The translations under genes were made by a program, and so were the position numbers. A stretch of DNA of 8,931 nt from Candidatus Sumerlaeota bacterium (lineage in GTDB: Bacteria > Sumerlaeota > T1SED10-198M): NCBI GenBank assembly GCA_003554345.1, contig PWGE01000235.1, positions 1-8,931 on the forward strand. Direction: 5' to 3'. The notes beneath the pieces were generated by a model. That model was not told the origin of the DNA, ran no database searches, and worked only from the letters and a program-made list of their open reading frames with translations. Below are positions 1 through 6,342 of this stretch, piece after piece (the first letter of the stretch is position 1; every line of letters starts with the position of its first letter).

Positions 1-12
1 AGAAGAAAATCC

Positions 13-40
13 TTGATTTTCATTTTAACAAGACTAAAAT
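13..40 (+). promoter_or_regulatory. Putative sigma70-type promoter for the prepilin-like gene
   Basis: A TTGATT hexamer at 13-18 and a TAAAAT hexamer at 35-40 are separated by 16 bp, close to the sigma70 consensus. A start of transcription near 47 would put both direct repeats (53-98) in a leader of about 65 nt ahead of the pilin start at 113. The region is AT-rich, so a chance match is possible. The spacing and the orientation towards the gene are the main support. Confidence 0.4.
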
Positions 41-52
41 CACAAAGAATTT

Positions 53-98
53 TGGCCCATTTTGAACCTGGCCAAACGTGGCCCATTTTAACCTGGCC
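53..98. repeat. Two imperfect direct repeats, IS21-terminus-like
   Basis: Two copies of a ~20-bp unit lie at 53-73 and 79-98, 26 bp apart. They are identical except for one extra G (position 64) in the first copy. Each begins TGGCCCATTTT and ends AACCTGGCC, so GGCC bounds both ends. Between the copies GGCCA (70-74) and TGGCC (79-83) form a short inverted repeat with a 4-nt spacer. Multiple short repeats of this GGCC/TTTT character are typical of the ends of IS21-family elements, and a TGACA follows at 101-105 just before the pilin Shine-Dalgarno. The IS21 link is recalled resemblance only. A regulator-binding array or leader-RNA structure is the alternative. Confidence 0.5.
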
Positions 99-112
99 GG
101 TGACAGGAGAAA

Positions 113-745
113 ATGAAAAAGGGGTTCACTTTAATCGAGCTACTCATTGTAGTAGCAATCATCGCTATTCTTGCTGCTATTGCCATTCCCAATTTTCTGC
201 AGGCTCAGACCAGGGCCAAAGTATCCAGAGCACAGGCAGATATGAGGAGTATTGCCACAGCCCTTGAGTCATATTATGTAGATCATAATGATTATCCACT
301 CTGCGGGTATGATGGAGTTCCAGAGGATACTGGTTGGCACTTTTTGAATTACACTATTACCACTCCCATTGCTTACCTCACTGATATAGGGTTGGAAGAC
401 CCATTTTTTGCTAATGCAGAAGGTTATAGTGATGATGGGTTGGCAGCATCGCCCTGGTTAAGAAATTTTCGATATGTGAATTATGATATTGTCTACAATG
501 ATTTTCTGGAAGCTCCAGCCGCTTTTACTCGCTACAACCGAATATATGGAATGTGGGCATTATTTTCCAGGGGACCTGATAATTTCTATAGATTTGGTAG
601 TCACTACTTATATGATCCAGATGATTTATGGTTGAGCTCTGTTCCCTATGATCCAACGAATGGAACGGTATCAATAGGAGATATCACAAGATGTCAATTG
701 GGAGAACCTAACTTTGGACCTGTTGAATGGGATGAAATTTACTGA
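113..745 (+). CDS. Type IV prepilin/pseudopilin-like protein (GspG-like N-terminus)
   Basis: This 210-residue protein carries a class III prepilin signal: a short basic leader MKKG, predicted cleavage between G4 and F5, the conserved Glu at position 5 of the mature chain (E9), and a hydrophobic helix over about residues 5-27. Residues 38-62 carry the DMRSIATALESYYVDHNDYP-like block seen in major pseudopilins. The rest is a variable globular domain containing RGPDN (153-157) and PYDPTNGTVSIGDI (178-191). Members are processed by a prepilin peptidase and build inner-membrane-anchored pilus or type II secretion pseudopilus fibres. The protein is longer than classical GspG, and no assembly ATPase, platform or secretin gene is nearby, so it is an orphan subunit. 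The start is supported by AGGAG at 105-109, although the spacing to ATG (3 nt) is tight. Two cysteines (C64, C194) might form a disulfide. It has its own terminator downstream and is convergent with the Lrp-type gene. Confidence 0.9.
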   Translation: MKKGFTLIELLIVVAIIAILAAIAIPNFLQAQTRAKVSRAQADMRSIATALESYYVDHNDYPLCGYDGVPEDTGWHFLNYTITTPIAYLTDIGLEDPFFANAEGYSDDGLAASPWLRNFRYVNYDIVYNDFLEAPAAFTRYNRIYGMWALFSRGPDNFYRFGSHYLYDPDDLWLSSVPYDPTNGTVSIGDITRCQLGEPNFGPVEWDEIY

Positions 746-770
746 TTGAAGGCTTTTCTTTTGTATCATA

Positions 771-805
771 GAGGGAAAGGATCAGCCTTTCCCTCTTTTT
801 TTTTT
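771..805 (+). terminator. Intrinsic terminator of the prepilin-like gene
   Basis: A perfect 10-bp stem, GAGGGAAAGG at 771-780 with CCTTTCCCTC at 786-795, encloses the 5-nt loop ATCAG. Ten T residues follow at 796-805. It starts 25 bp after the pilin stop codon. This is a canonical Rho-independent terminator on the + strand and shows the pilin is transcribed as a single gene or as the last gene of its unit. Confidence 0.95.
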
Positions 806-993
806 GCAAAATCTTTCTCAAATTGAATTTTCTTTCCTCAGAAACAAAAAACACAATATACAGTAGCTCTATAATTTGGTGTGTTATTAAAAGGTTTGGA
901 GTTCCTTCAACTGGAATATCCTTCCTCAAACACCTTCTCACACATTTAAATCTTTGAACCCACCCCCTTAACTCGCCAGTAAGTAATGAGCCA

Positions 994-1055
994 ACCTGTT
1001 TGTCAGGAAATATTTCTATCACTTAAACCTTTTGGTTATAGTTTGCCAAACAGGT
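994..1055. repeat. 9-bp inverted repeat with nested hairpin
   Basis: ACCTGTTTG at 994-1002 is the exact reverse complement of CAAACAGGT at 1047-1055. Inside the arm-to-arm interval lies a small hairpin, AACC-TTTT-GGTT (1026-1037). The structure lies in the non-coding gap between the convergent pilin and Lrp-type genes. No T-run follows on either strand, so it is not an intrinsic terminator. Its function is unknown. Confidence 0.4.
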
Positions 1056-1069
1056 CTCTTTAAAACCAC

Positions 1070-1093
1070 AGGGAGCCTGAACAACAGTTCCCT
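1070..1093 (-). terminator. Weak candidate terminator hairpin downstream of the Lrp-type gene
   Basis: Read on the - strand, AGGGA and CTG pair with CAG and TCCCT around a 5-nt loop, with a 1-by-2 internal loop. This is followed by a poor U-tract (GTGGTTTT). It lies about 65 bp past the Lrp-type stop codon. The interrupted stem and weak U-tract make it much less convincing than the pilin terminator. It may instead be a 3'-UTR structure. Confidence 0.25.
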
Positions 1094-1156
1094 TTTAAGG
1101 TTTATTCCAGAACATGTTTTTATTGGAAACAACTTAGCTGAAACGGAACTATTGTT

Positions 1157-1654
1157 CTAAGGAGAAATCGGCATACGCTGGGGAGGATCTTCATCATCCG
1201 TAGTAACTATTCCATTATGTTTGTATTTCTTTAAAATAAAGTGACTGGTAGTGGAGAGCACATGATCAAGGGTTGCCAGTTTTTGAGCAACAAAATTGGC
1301 AATATCTTTTAAGCTCTCCCCTTCCACTTCCAGAAGAAGATCAAATGTCCCTGATACGAGGTAACAGGTCTTTACTTCGGGGTATCGATAAACACGGCGG
1401 GCTATTTCATCAAAACCCACACCCCGTTGAGGTGTCACTTTAACTTCTACCAGACAGGTAGTTTGAGAAGAACCATCTCTTTCAGGATTGGTCAGAGCGG
1501 TATAACATACAATAACCTTTTTTCTTTCCAGTTCAGCTACGATCTTCTCTATTTCCTCTATCGATACGTTTAGAAGCTCTGCCATTTTTTCATTGGACAT
1601 ACGGGCATTTTCTCGCAGCAAAGCCAGCACTTCTTTTTGCAGATGATCTTTCAT
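1157..1654 (-). CDS. Lrp/AsnC-family transcriptional regulator
   Basis: The 165-residue product has the two-domain layout of feast/famine regulators. An N-terminal winged helix-turn-helix (about residues 5-50, with NARMSNEKMAELLNVSIEEIEKIVAEL as the HTH region) is followed by an AsnC/RAM ligand-binding domain (about 66-145) containing VEVKVTPQRGVGFDEIA and the SGTFDLLLEVEG segment where family members bind an amino acid effector. The proteins usually act as dimers to octamers that sense amino acids. This subfamily (KVIVCYT junction, FILKKYK end) is often found beside an aminotransferase gene, but none is present here: downstream is non-coding DNA. An acidic and proline-rich tail (DDEDPPQRMP) extends past the domain. 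The start at 1654 is supported by GAAAGGA about 10 nt upstream and by a promoter at 1690-1717. It is separated from ispG by 166 bp, so it has its own promoter, though read-through is possible. Confidence 0.92.
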   Translation of the reverse strand: MKDHLQKEVLALLRENARMSNEKMAELLNVSIEEIEKIVAELERKKVIVCYTALTNPERDGSSQTTCLVEVKVTPQRGVGFDEIARRVYRYPEVKTCYLVSGTFDLLLEVEGESLKDIANFVAQKLATLDHVLSTTSHFILKKYKHNGIVTTDDEDPPQRMPISP

Positions 1655-1689
1655 ATAATATTTTCCTTTCCTTTATGTATCGTATTTGT

Positions 1690-1717
1690 ATTGTACCTTT
1701 TTTACTTTCCTTGGCAA
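1690..1717 (-). promoter_or_regulatory. Sigma70-type promoter of the Lrp-type gene
   Basis: On the - strand TTGCCA (1717-1712) and TACAAT (1695-1690) are 16 bp apart, a good -35/-10 pair. The predicted start of transcription is near 1683, giving a leader of about 29 nt that contains the Shine-Dalgarno GAAAGGA (1670-1664). The position directly upstream of the gene and the match quality give reasonable support. Confidence 0.6.
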
Positions 1718-1729
1718 ATAATACTATTT
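1716..1729. promoter_or_regulatory. AT-rich palindrome overlapping the -35, candidate Lrp-type operator
   Basis: AAATA (1716-1720) and TATTT (1725-1729) form a perfect 5-bp inverted repeat with a 4-bp centre. It overlaps the upstream edge of the -35 hexamer of the regulator gene. Lrp/AsnC proteins commonly bind AT-rich partial dyads and repress their own genes. The autoregulatory role is inferred from position and composition only, and in AT-rich DNA such a dyad can arise by chance. Confidence 0.3.
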
Positions 1730-1820
1730 CCTGTACACCAGTTTAAAAAAGACTCTTGCCCTTTTCCCCTTGCAACAACAAAAACGGTTTCAATATAACA
1801 GGATCAAACACCTCTATCTG

Positions 1821-2924
1821 TTATTCATCTTCTGACTCTTCCAGTAAACGCTTTAGCTCCTCCTGAAAAGCCTGGAAAAGCCTCTCATAGGGCACTTTAC
1901 GTATCACCTGACCCTTTTTAAATATAACTCCAGAATCTTTCCCGCCACTGATTCCAATATCAGCTTCCCTGGCTTCTCCGGGCCCATTGACCACACAACC
2001 CATTACAGCCACTTTAATATGCCGGGGTATGGTACTGATATATTCATCGACCTTTTCTACAAGAGAGATTATATCTATCTGAGTTCGACCACAGGTGGGA
2101 CACGATATCAGATCAGGACCTCTTTTTCTTATCTCCAGAGCCCGTAAAATTTCATAAGCTGTTTTAACTTCCAGGACAGGGTCTCCTGTCAAAGAGACCC
2201 GAAAGGTATCGCCAATTCCTTCACTGAGGAGCATACCTATCCCGATTGAAGACTTTACAGCACCGCGTAAAGGAGTGCCGGCTTCAGTAATACCCAGATG
2301 CAAAGGATAGTCACACTGACTGCTCAAAAGGCGATATGCCCGCACAGTTTGCATTACCCGGGAAGCTTTAAGGGAAATTTTCATGTTTTCAAAACCCTCT
2401 TCTTCCGCTATTTTTGCATATCGAAGAGCTGAATCGACCATAGCCTGTTCCCATCTCAGTTCACCTGCCACCACTTGTTTCATAAGAGATTGTTCAAGAG
2501 ATCCCGCATTCACTCCTATCCGCAGGGCAATATCAGGAAAAGATGCCAACTCCCTGAGCAAGGCGATATATTTATCAGTAGAACCTATATTGCCAGGATT
2601 GATACGTAAACCCTTTATTCCTGTCTTAAGGGCTTTTATAGCAAGATCGCATCGAAAATGAATATCGGCAATAACGGGTACCGATACGGAGCTGGTTATA
2701 GCAGGAAGTGAGGCAAGGGCTTTTTCATCAGGTACAGCCACACGAACAATTTCACAACCATGTTGTACCAGGTTATTGATTTGACAAATCGTTTCCTCTG
2801 CATTTTCAGTGGAAGTGTTTGTCATAGATTGTACCCGGACAGGATATTGGGAACCCAACAACAGGTTACCCAGATGAATAGTTTTAGTGGGACGTCGCCT
2901 TTCTGTTTCTGGCATTCCTATCAA
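1821..2924 (-). CDS. ispG: 4-hydroxy-3-methylbut-2-en-1-yl diphosphate synthase (IspG/GcpE)
   Basis: IspG converts 2-C-methyl-D-erythritol 2,4-cyclodiphosphate to HMBPP, the penultimate step of the MEP isoprenoid route, using a 4Fe-4S cluster in the cytosol. The 367-residue sequence is full length for the bacterial short form without the inserted domain. An N-terminal TIM-barrel part (VRVQSMTNT at 29-37, VPVIADIHF at 82-90, LRINPGNIG at 106-114) precedes the cluster-binding part. The ligands are all present: C275 and C278 in SCPTCGR, C310 and E317 in MGCVVNGPGEA, with the spacing of the E. coli enzyme. The gene is last in the operon. The upstream-most start is a TTG at 2924 overlapping the purD stop; an ATG three codons in (2915) is the alternative. 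A GGGGG tract lies 4 nt before the TTG and 13 nt before the ATG, favouring TTG. No clear intrinsic terminator follows. Confidence 0.97.
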   Translation of the reverse strand: MIGMPETERRRPTKTIHLGNLLLGSQYPVRVQSMTNTSTENAEETICQINNLVQHGCEIVRVAVPDEKALASLPAITSSVSVPVIADIHFRCDLAIKALKTGIKGLRINPGNIGSTDKYIALLRELASFPDIALRIGVNAGSLEQSLMKQVVAGELRWEQAMVDSALRYAKIAEEEGFENMKISLKASRVMQTVRAYRLLSSQCDYPLHLGITEAGTPLRGAVKSSIGIGMLLSEGIGDTFRVSLTGDPVLEVKTAYEILRALEIRKRGPDLISCPTCGRTQIDIISLVEKVDEYISTIPRHIKVAVMGCVVNGPGEAREADIGISGGKDSGVIFKKGQVIRKVPYERLFQAFQEELKRLLEESEDE

Positions 2925-4180
2925 ACTTCCCCCTTTCCAATGTCACTTCTATAATGCATATTGGAAAAACAAATATTATCAATAGAGCTATACACAACTT
3001 TTCGGCATGTTTCAATGTCTTTTTCCACAGCATTCACTCCCAGTACTCTCCCGCCGGCAGTATAGAAAACTCCATTTTTATACTCTGTCCCTGCATGGAA
3101 TACCGACACCCTCTTATCCTCAATCTTATCCAGCCCTTTAATAGCAAACCCTTTTCGATACTCAGCGGGATAACCTCCTGACGCCAGGATAACACATAGA
3201 GAAGGATGAGAAGTGGTTCTTATTTTGCGAGAAGAAAGCCCGCCGGTGAATACTTTGCGAAAAAGAGGCAAAAGGTTTTCAGAAATACGCGGGAGAATGG
3301 CCTGGGTTTCAGGATCCCCAAACCGACAATTAAATTCAACAACATAAGGACCATTGTTCGTTAACATAAGACCGGCATAAAGAATACCTTTATAAACCAT
3401 TCCCTCCTTTTTCATACCTCTAATAGCAGGATACATGATTTTTTCCAGAATTTCATTTTCCAGGGATTCTGACAAAAGGCTATCACTGGAAAAGGCTCCC
3501 ATGCCGCCGGTATTAGGTCCGGTGCCATCGTCACCTGCTCTTTTATAGTCACGGGATGGGGGAAAGAGTATTATTTCTTCTCCATCAGTAAGACCTATTA
3601 TGGAAAGCTCTTTTCCTTCCAGGTATTCTTCTATAACCACTTTAGGGTGAGACATGTTAAAAATATTATTAATAAGCATATCCTCTAATACCATTTCTGC
3701 CTTTCGCTTACCGGAACAAATAACAACCCCTTTGCCGGCTGCCAGGCCATCAGCCTTAATCACAAGGGGATATCTGCAGTGACTGACATATTCCTGTGCT
3801 TCATCAACATCCCTGAAACATTCAAATTCAGCTGTAGGAATACTGTACTTTTTCATGAGCTCTTTAGCAAACATCTTGCTCCCTTCCAGCTGAGCAGCCT
3901 GTTGAGATGGTCCCAATACGGGAATAGACTCTTTTTCCAGCACATCTACCACACCTTCTACAAGGGGTTTTTCCGGTCCTACTATCACAAATTCAATTTT
4001 CTTTTCTTGAATGAAGGTTAACAGTTCTGAAAAAGGAACATGCAGAGGTATGTTTGTCACTTCCGCATCCCGGGCTATACCACCGTTGCCGGGTATACAA
4101 AAAATTCTTGCACCTTCATCTTTAAGACTTTTTACGAGGGCATGTTCACGCCCACCGGCTCCTAAAATTAAAACATTCAT
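2921..4180 (-). CDS. purD: Phosphoribosylamine--glycine ligase (GARS)
   Basis: PurD joins glycine to 5-phosphoribosylamine with ATP, the second step of de novo purine synthesis. The 419-residue product is full length and monofunctional, with no GART or AIRS fusion. It shows the N-terminal GAGGREHA (7-14) and GNGG (31-34), an ATP-grasp domain with GPSQQAAQLEGSK (90-102), KADGLAAGKGV (142-152) and the GTGPNTGGMGA strand-loop (219-229), the metal-binding EFNCRFGDPETQ (282-293), and a C-terminal domain with ASGGYPAEYRKG and TAGGRVLGV. The usual QDHKR reads RDYKR (210-214), a mild variation. Its ATG overlaps the stop of the upstream membrane-protein gene as ATGA, and AGGAG lies about 10 nt before the start. 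Its stop overlaps the ispG TTG start, so all three genes look translationally coupled. Confidence 0.97.
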   Translation of the reverse strand: MNVLILGAGGREHALVKSLKDEGARIFCIPGNGGIARDAEVTNIPLHVPFSELLTFIQEKKIEFVIVGPEKPLVEGVVDVLEKESIPVLGPSQQAAQLEGSKMFAKELMKKYSIPTAEFECFRDVDEAQEYVSHCRYPLVIKADGLAAGKGVVICSGKRKAEMVLEDMLINNIFNMSHPKVVIEEYLEGKELSIIGLTDGEEIILFPPSRDYKRAGDDGTGPNTGGMGAFSSDSLLSESLENEILEKIMYPAIRGMKKEGMVYKGILYAGLMLTNNGPYVVEFNCRFGDPETQAILPRISENLLPLFRKVFTGGLSSRKIRTTSHPSLCVILASGGYPAEYRKGFAIKGLDKIEDKRVSVFHAGTEYKNGVFYTAGGRVLGVNAVEKDIETCRKVVYSSIDNICFSNMHYRSDIGKGEV

Positions 4181-5454
4181 AAAGCCATCACTCCTTTCCT
4201 TAATCTGTTCATTTGTTCAAGAAAGAATGGTTCTCCCGGATATAACCTGAACCCATACCTGATCAAATCAGCTCGCAACTCACGAGCATGGGGAAAATCT
4301 GAGTGCACATCCAGGAAAACCAGAAATTCTTTCAGAATATCCTTACGAAAAAAAGAATGTAATAAAGCATATTGATAATAATCGAAAGCACGCTCATAGT
4401 CATTCAAGTCTGTTGCAATGCGCGCTGCTGAGAGATAATTTTCAGCACACGGTTCCAGTTGAAGAAAACGATGTTGAAATAAAAGTGCCCATTCCCTGTA
4501 CTCCTGATTTCCTTCTGTCAGGGCATGTTCCCGCATAGTCTGGACCCAGTACCTGTAATAATCCCTGGAAAAAAACCCTGCTATACGACCGATATTAAAT
4601 TGCACTCTAAAATTATCCTCAGGCTTATCAATTTGCTGAACATAAAGTGCCTGTAGGTAGGGCCCAGCATGAAAATATAAAACCAATAAAAACGATATAA
4701 CACCCGCAATCCTGGCAACACCAGAACGAGAATAGGAAGAAAAAAGGTGAAGGGAAGGAGCCGGATAATGGACAAGTAACAGAAAAAACCAGAAAAGAGG
4801 ATTTTCATATAATTGCCTGTTCCAGAAAAAAAGCACACCGCCTACCAGGAATACCCGCAATAAAATATGCTGTTTATCCTTTATTTTTAACCCTACAGGT
4901 AACTGTATAGAAAACCATATAACAAAATAAATGAAACCCTCTTGAGATATTTCATGGAAAGAGAATATTTGAAGAACAGCAGCCAACGCTAAGAACATTC
5001 CCAATCCCCCGAGTATAAATATAACAGAGGGGGCTTCTTTTTCTCTCTTTTTCAGATAAATATAAAAAAAGTGGGTTTCAATAACCATGGTGAACCAGAG
5101 AACCGGTTCATTACCATATATCGCCAGCAAAAAAACATTCAACATAAAAGTCAGAAGAAAAAGAAGCGAAGAGGAAGAAGAAAAAGAAAATATAGCCAGA
5201 AACCAGAAAAGCAGATAAGGGGCAAAAAACTCTGCTATGGTAATATAACGCGGATAAAATTGAAACAACAGCACCATAACGACCAGTATAATATGGAGAA
5301 AAAAATAGAAGGGAAGCGAAAAAAAAATCTTTTTATGTGTCATAAAAATGAAGAAGACGGTAAGCGTCCATAACAGATTTACCACTGGCGATTGAGGATA
5401 AAACAGGGCGTACCCGAAAGAGAAGAGTATCAAAAAAAGGGGTACAGCTTTCAT
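4177..5454 (-). CDS. Polytopic membrane protein with soluble TPR-like C-terminal region, function unknown
   Basis: I do not recognise this 425-residue protein. About eleven hydrophobic segments fill residues 1-270 (for example near 4-20, 25-40, 44-66, 72-91, 95-113, 117-134, 143-165, 172-190, 197-212, 217-235 and 246-270). A soluble region of about 150 residues follows. Within it residues 338-368 (AENYLSAARIATDLNDYERAFDYYQYALLH) resemble a tetratricopeptide helix pair. The layout, many helices then a TPR-like tail, recalls polymerase/ligase-like or envelope-assembly membrane proteins, but no catalytic motif is seen. Start and stop overlap aroQ and purD by 4 bp each (ATGA), so it is a stable operon member. 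There is no strong Shine-Dalgarno, consistent with coupling to aroQ. A serine run (S92-S96) is encoded in a purine-rich + strand tract. Confidence 0.85.
   Translation of the reverse strand: MKAVPLFLILFSFGYALFYPQSPVVNLLWTLTVFFIFMTHKKIFFSLPFYFFLHIILVVMVLLFQFYPRYITIAEFFAPYLLFWFLAIFSFSSSSSLLFLLTFMLNVFLLAIYGNEPVLWFTMVIETHFFYIYLKKREKEAPSVIFILGGLGMFLALAAVLQIFSFHEISQEGFIYFVIWFSIQLPVGLKIKDKQHILLRVFLVGGVLFFWNRQLYENPLFWFFLLLVHYPAPSLHLFSSYSRSGVARIAGVISFLLVLYFHAGPYLQALYVQQIDKPEDNFRVQFNIGRIAGFFSRDYYRYWVQTMREHALTEGNQEYREWALLFQHRFLQLEPCAENYLSAARIATDLNDYERAFDYYQYALLHSFFRKDILKEFLVFLDVHSDFPHARELRADLIRYGFRLYPGEPFFLEQMNRLRKGVMAL
5153..5190. repeat. Near-homopurine tract inside the membrane-protein gene
   Basis: The + strand from 5153 to 5190 is purine-only apart from one C at 5167, made of repeated GAAGA and AAAAAG units. 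On the coding (-) strand it is pyrimidine-rich and specifies the F/S/L-rich segment around residues 89-101 of the membrane protein. This is most simply explained by a hydrophobic helix written with TTT, TTC, TCT and CTT codons. Confidence 0.5.
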
Positions 5455-5879
5455 TTTTGAAAATATAAAAGAGCTTGAACTGCCAGAAAATATGAATATT
5501 TACCCATGCCGGTTATCTGCCCGGTGGCTACAGGAGCCACATAAGAAACATGTCGAAACTTTTCTCTTTTCCAGATGTTCGAAATGTGCACTTCCACAAT
5601 AGGGCATGAAAGAATTTTAAGGGCATCCGCAATAGCAATAGAAGTGTGAGTATAAGCTCCGGGATTAATAACAACACCATGCCAGTCTTCGTTAACTGCC
5701 TGGTGTATCCTGTCAATAATCGCTCCTTCTGAATTACTCTGAAAGAAATCCAGCGTGCACTGAGAAAACTCACTGGACAGTTCTTTTTCAACCTCAGAAA
5801 CAGTCCATGTTCCATAGAGCGAAGTTTCCCGTTTACCCAGCATATTGAGGTTCGGCCCATTAATTATCAGTATTTTCAT
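5451..5879 (-). CDS. aroQ: Type II 3-dehydroquinate dehydratase
   Basis: AroQ dehydrates 3-dehydroquinate to 3-dehydroshikimate, the third step of the shikimate pathway, and usually works as a dodecamer in the cytosol. The 142-residue sequence is the typical type II length and has the family motifs in order: INGPNLNMLGKRE (6-18) with the catalytic R17, the lid-loop Y22 in SLYG, QSNSEG (47-52), INPGAYTHTSIA (71-82) with N72 and H78, EVHISN (96-101) with the catalytic H98, and R109 with S112 before APVATGQITGMG. It appears intact and active. AAGGAGG lies 4 nt before the ATG, an unusually strong Shine-Dalgarno for this operon. The ATG also overlaps the stop of the aroB C-terminal part as ATGA. 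Its product is the next enzyme after AroB, fitting the gene order. Confidence 0.97.
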   Translation of the reverse strand: MKILIINGPNLNMLGKRETSLYGTWTVSEVEKELSSEFSQCTLDFFQSNSEGAIIDRIHQAVNEDWHGVVINPGAYTHTSIAIADALKILSCPIVEVHISNIWKREKFRHVSYVAPVATGQITGMGKYSYFLAVQALLYFQK

Positions 5880-6331
5880 GCAACCTCCTTGTAGTAATCT
5901 TTCAGGGTTCTCAATATTGATTTCACTGAAATATCTGTCAGTATCTTCACCTTTCCTATTTTTACCGGCAAGACAAAAGTAATAGATTCACCCACATTTT
6001 TTTTATCTTTTTGCATAATAGAGACCAGTTTCTCTTCAGGAAAACAGGCTGCTTTTACAGGCAAATGGAGCCTGTGATTTATTTCGAGAATTTTTGGATA
6101 AACCGGTTCCTCGGCTATTCCCATTTTTTCAGCCAGATAAGCGGCAAACAAACTGCCCATCGCAATGGACTGTCCATGACGACGACGATAACGTCCGGCG
6201 ATTTCCAGAGCATGCCCGAGGGTATGTCCATAATTCAGTATCGCCCGGATATGAGACTCTTTTTCATCCTTTTCGACTATTTCAGCTTTTATCTCGCAAG
6301 AGCGTCGGACGATATAACACAGGTCGGCCAT
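5876..6331 (-). CDS. aroB: AroB C-terminal part (metal-binding helical half)
   Basis: This 151-residue open frame from an internal ATG covers RRSCEIKAE, NYGHTLGHALE (metal-ligand histidine H36) and RRHGQSIAMG (H52), ending with the RDKK-equivalent QKDKKN and the VLPVKIGKV strand. No Shine-Dalgarno precedes the ATG, so independent translation is doubtful. The same frame is open upstream to about 6385 and matches AroB there from ADRINQRS onwards. It is more likely the tail of one aroB gene than a separate protein. Confidence 0.75.
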   Translation of the reverse strand: MADLCYIVRRSCEIKAEIVEKDEKESHIRAILNYGHTLGHALEIAGRYRRRHGQSIAMGSLFAAYLAEKMGIAEEPVYPKILEINHRLHLPVKAACFPEEKLVSIMQKDKKNVGESITFVLPVKIGKVKILTDISVKSILRTLKDYYKEVA

Positions 6332-6342
6332 TGAACGTTGAT

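Larger units (their letters stand above)
806..1156. other. Intergenic stretch without a convincing gene, inverted repeats present
   Basis: The two flanking genes converge on this 351-bp stretch. A long open frame on the - strand (to 1022) runs through the terminator hairpin and into the pilin 3' end, so I treat it as spurious. The DNA contains a 9-bp inverted pair AAAAGGTTT (889-897) / AAACCTTTT (1025-1033), another 9-bp pair around 994-1055, and an imperfect hairpin at 1070-1093. I see no tRNA, no second promoter of note and no recognisable RNA family. It could hold a small RNA or a decayed mobile element, but neither can be shown. Confidence 0.5.

Noticed and set aside
708-1022. A 104-residue - strand open frame with an LRGW segment slightly reminiscent of intron maturase or transposase tails
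   Set aside because: It runs through the strong pilin terminator hairpin and overlaps the pilin 3' end. It has no convincing ribosome site and no family match over its length.
1741-1800. Possible terminator after ispG (pyrimidine-rich stretch near 1751-1771 and a T6 on the - strand)
   Set aside because: The CTTG/CCTTG elements are direct and not inverted, so no stable stem can be drawn before the T-run.
1979-1990. GGCCCAT match to the left-end repeats inside ispG, and another inside aroQ near 5853
   Set aside because: They match only seven bases and encode conserved enzyme motifs (NGPG in ispG, NGPN in aroQ), so they are coincidental.
3520-3560. purD motif QDHKR reads RDYKR
   Set aside because: All other ATP-grasp and metal-binding motifs are intact, so it looks like ordinary family variation.
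5071-5373. A + strand open frame of 100 residues, very rich in Lys and Arg
   Set aside because: It lies antisense inside the membrane-protein gene and its composition simply mirrors the T-rich hydrophobic codons of the real gene.
5528-5860. A second - strand open frame overlapping aroQ
   Set aside because: It is an alternative frame of aroQ, whose own frame has all catalytic motifs.
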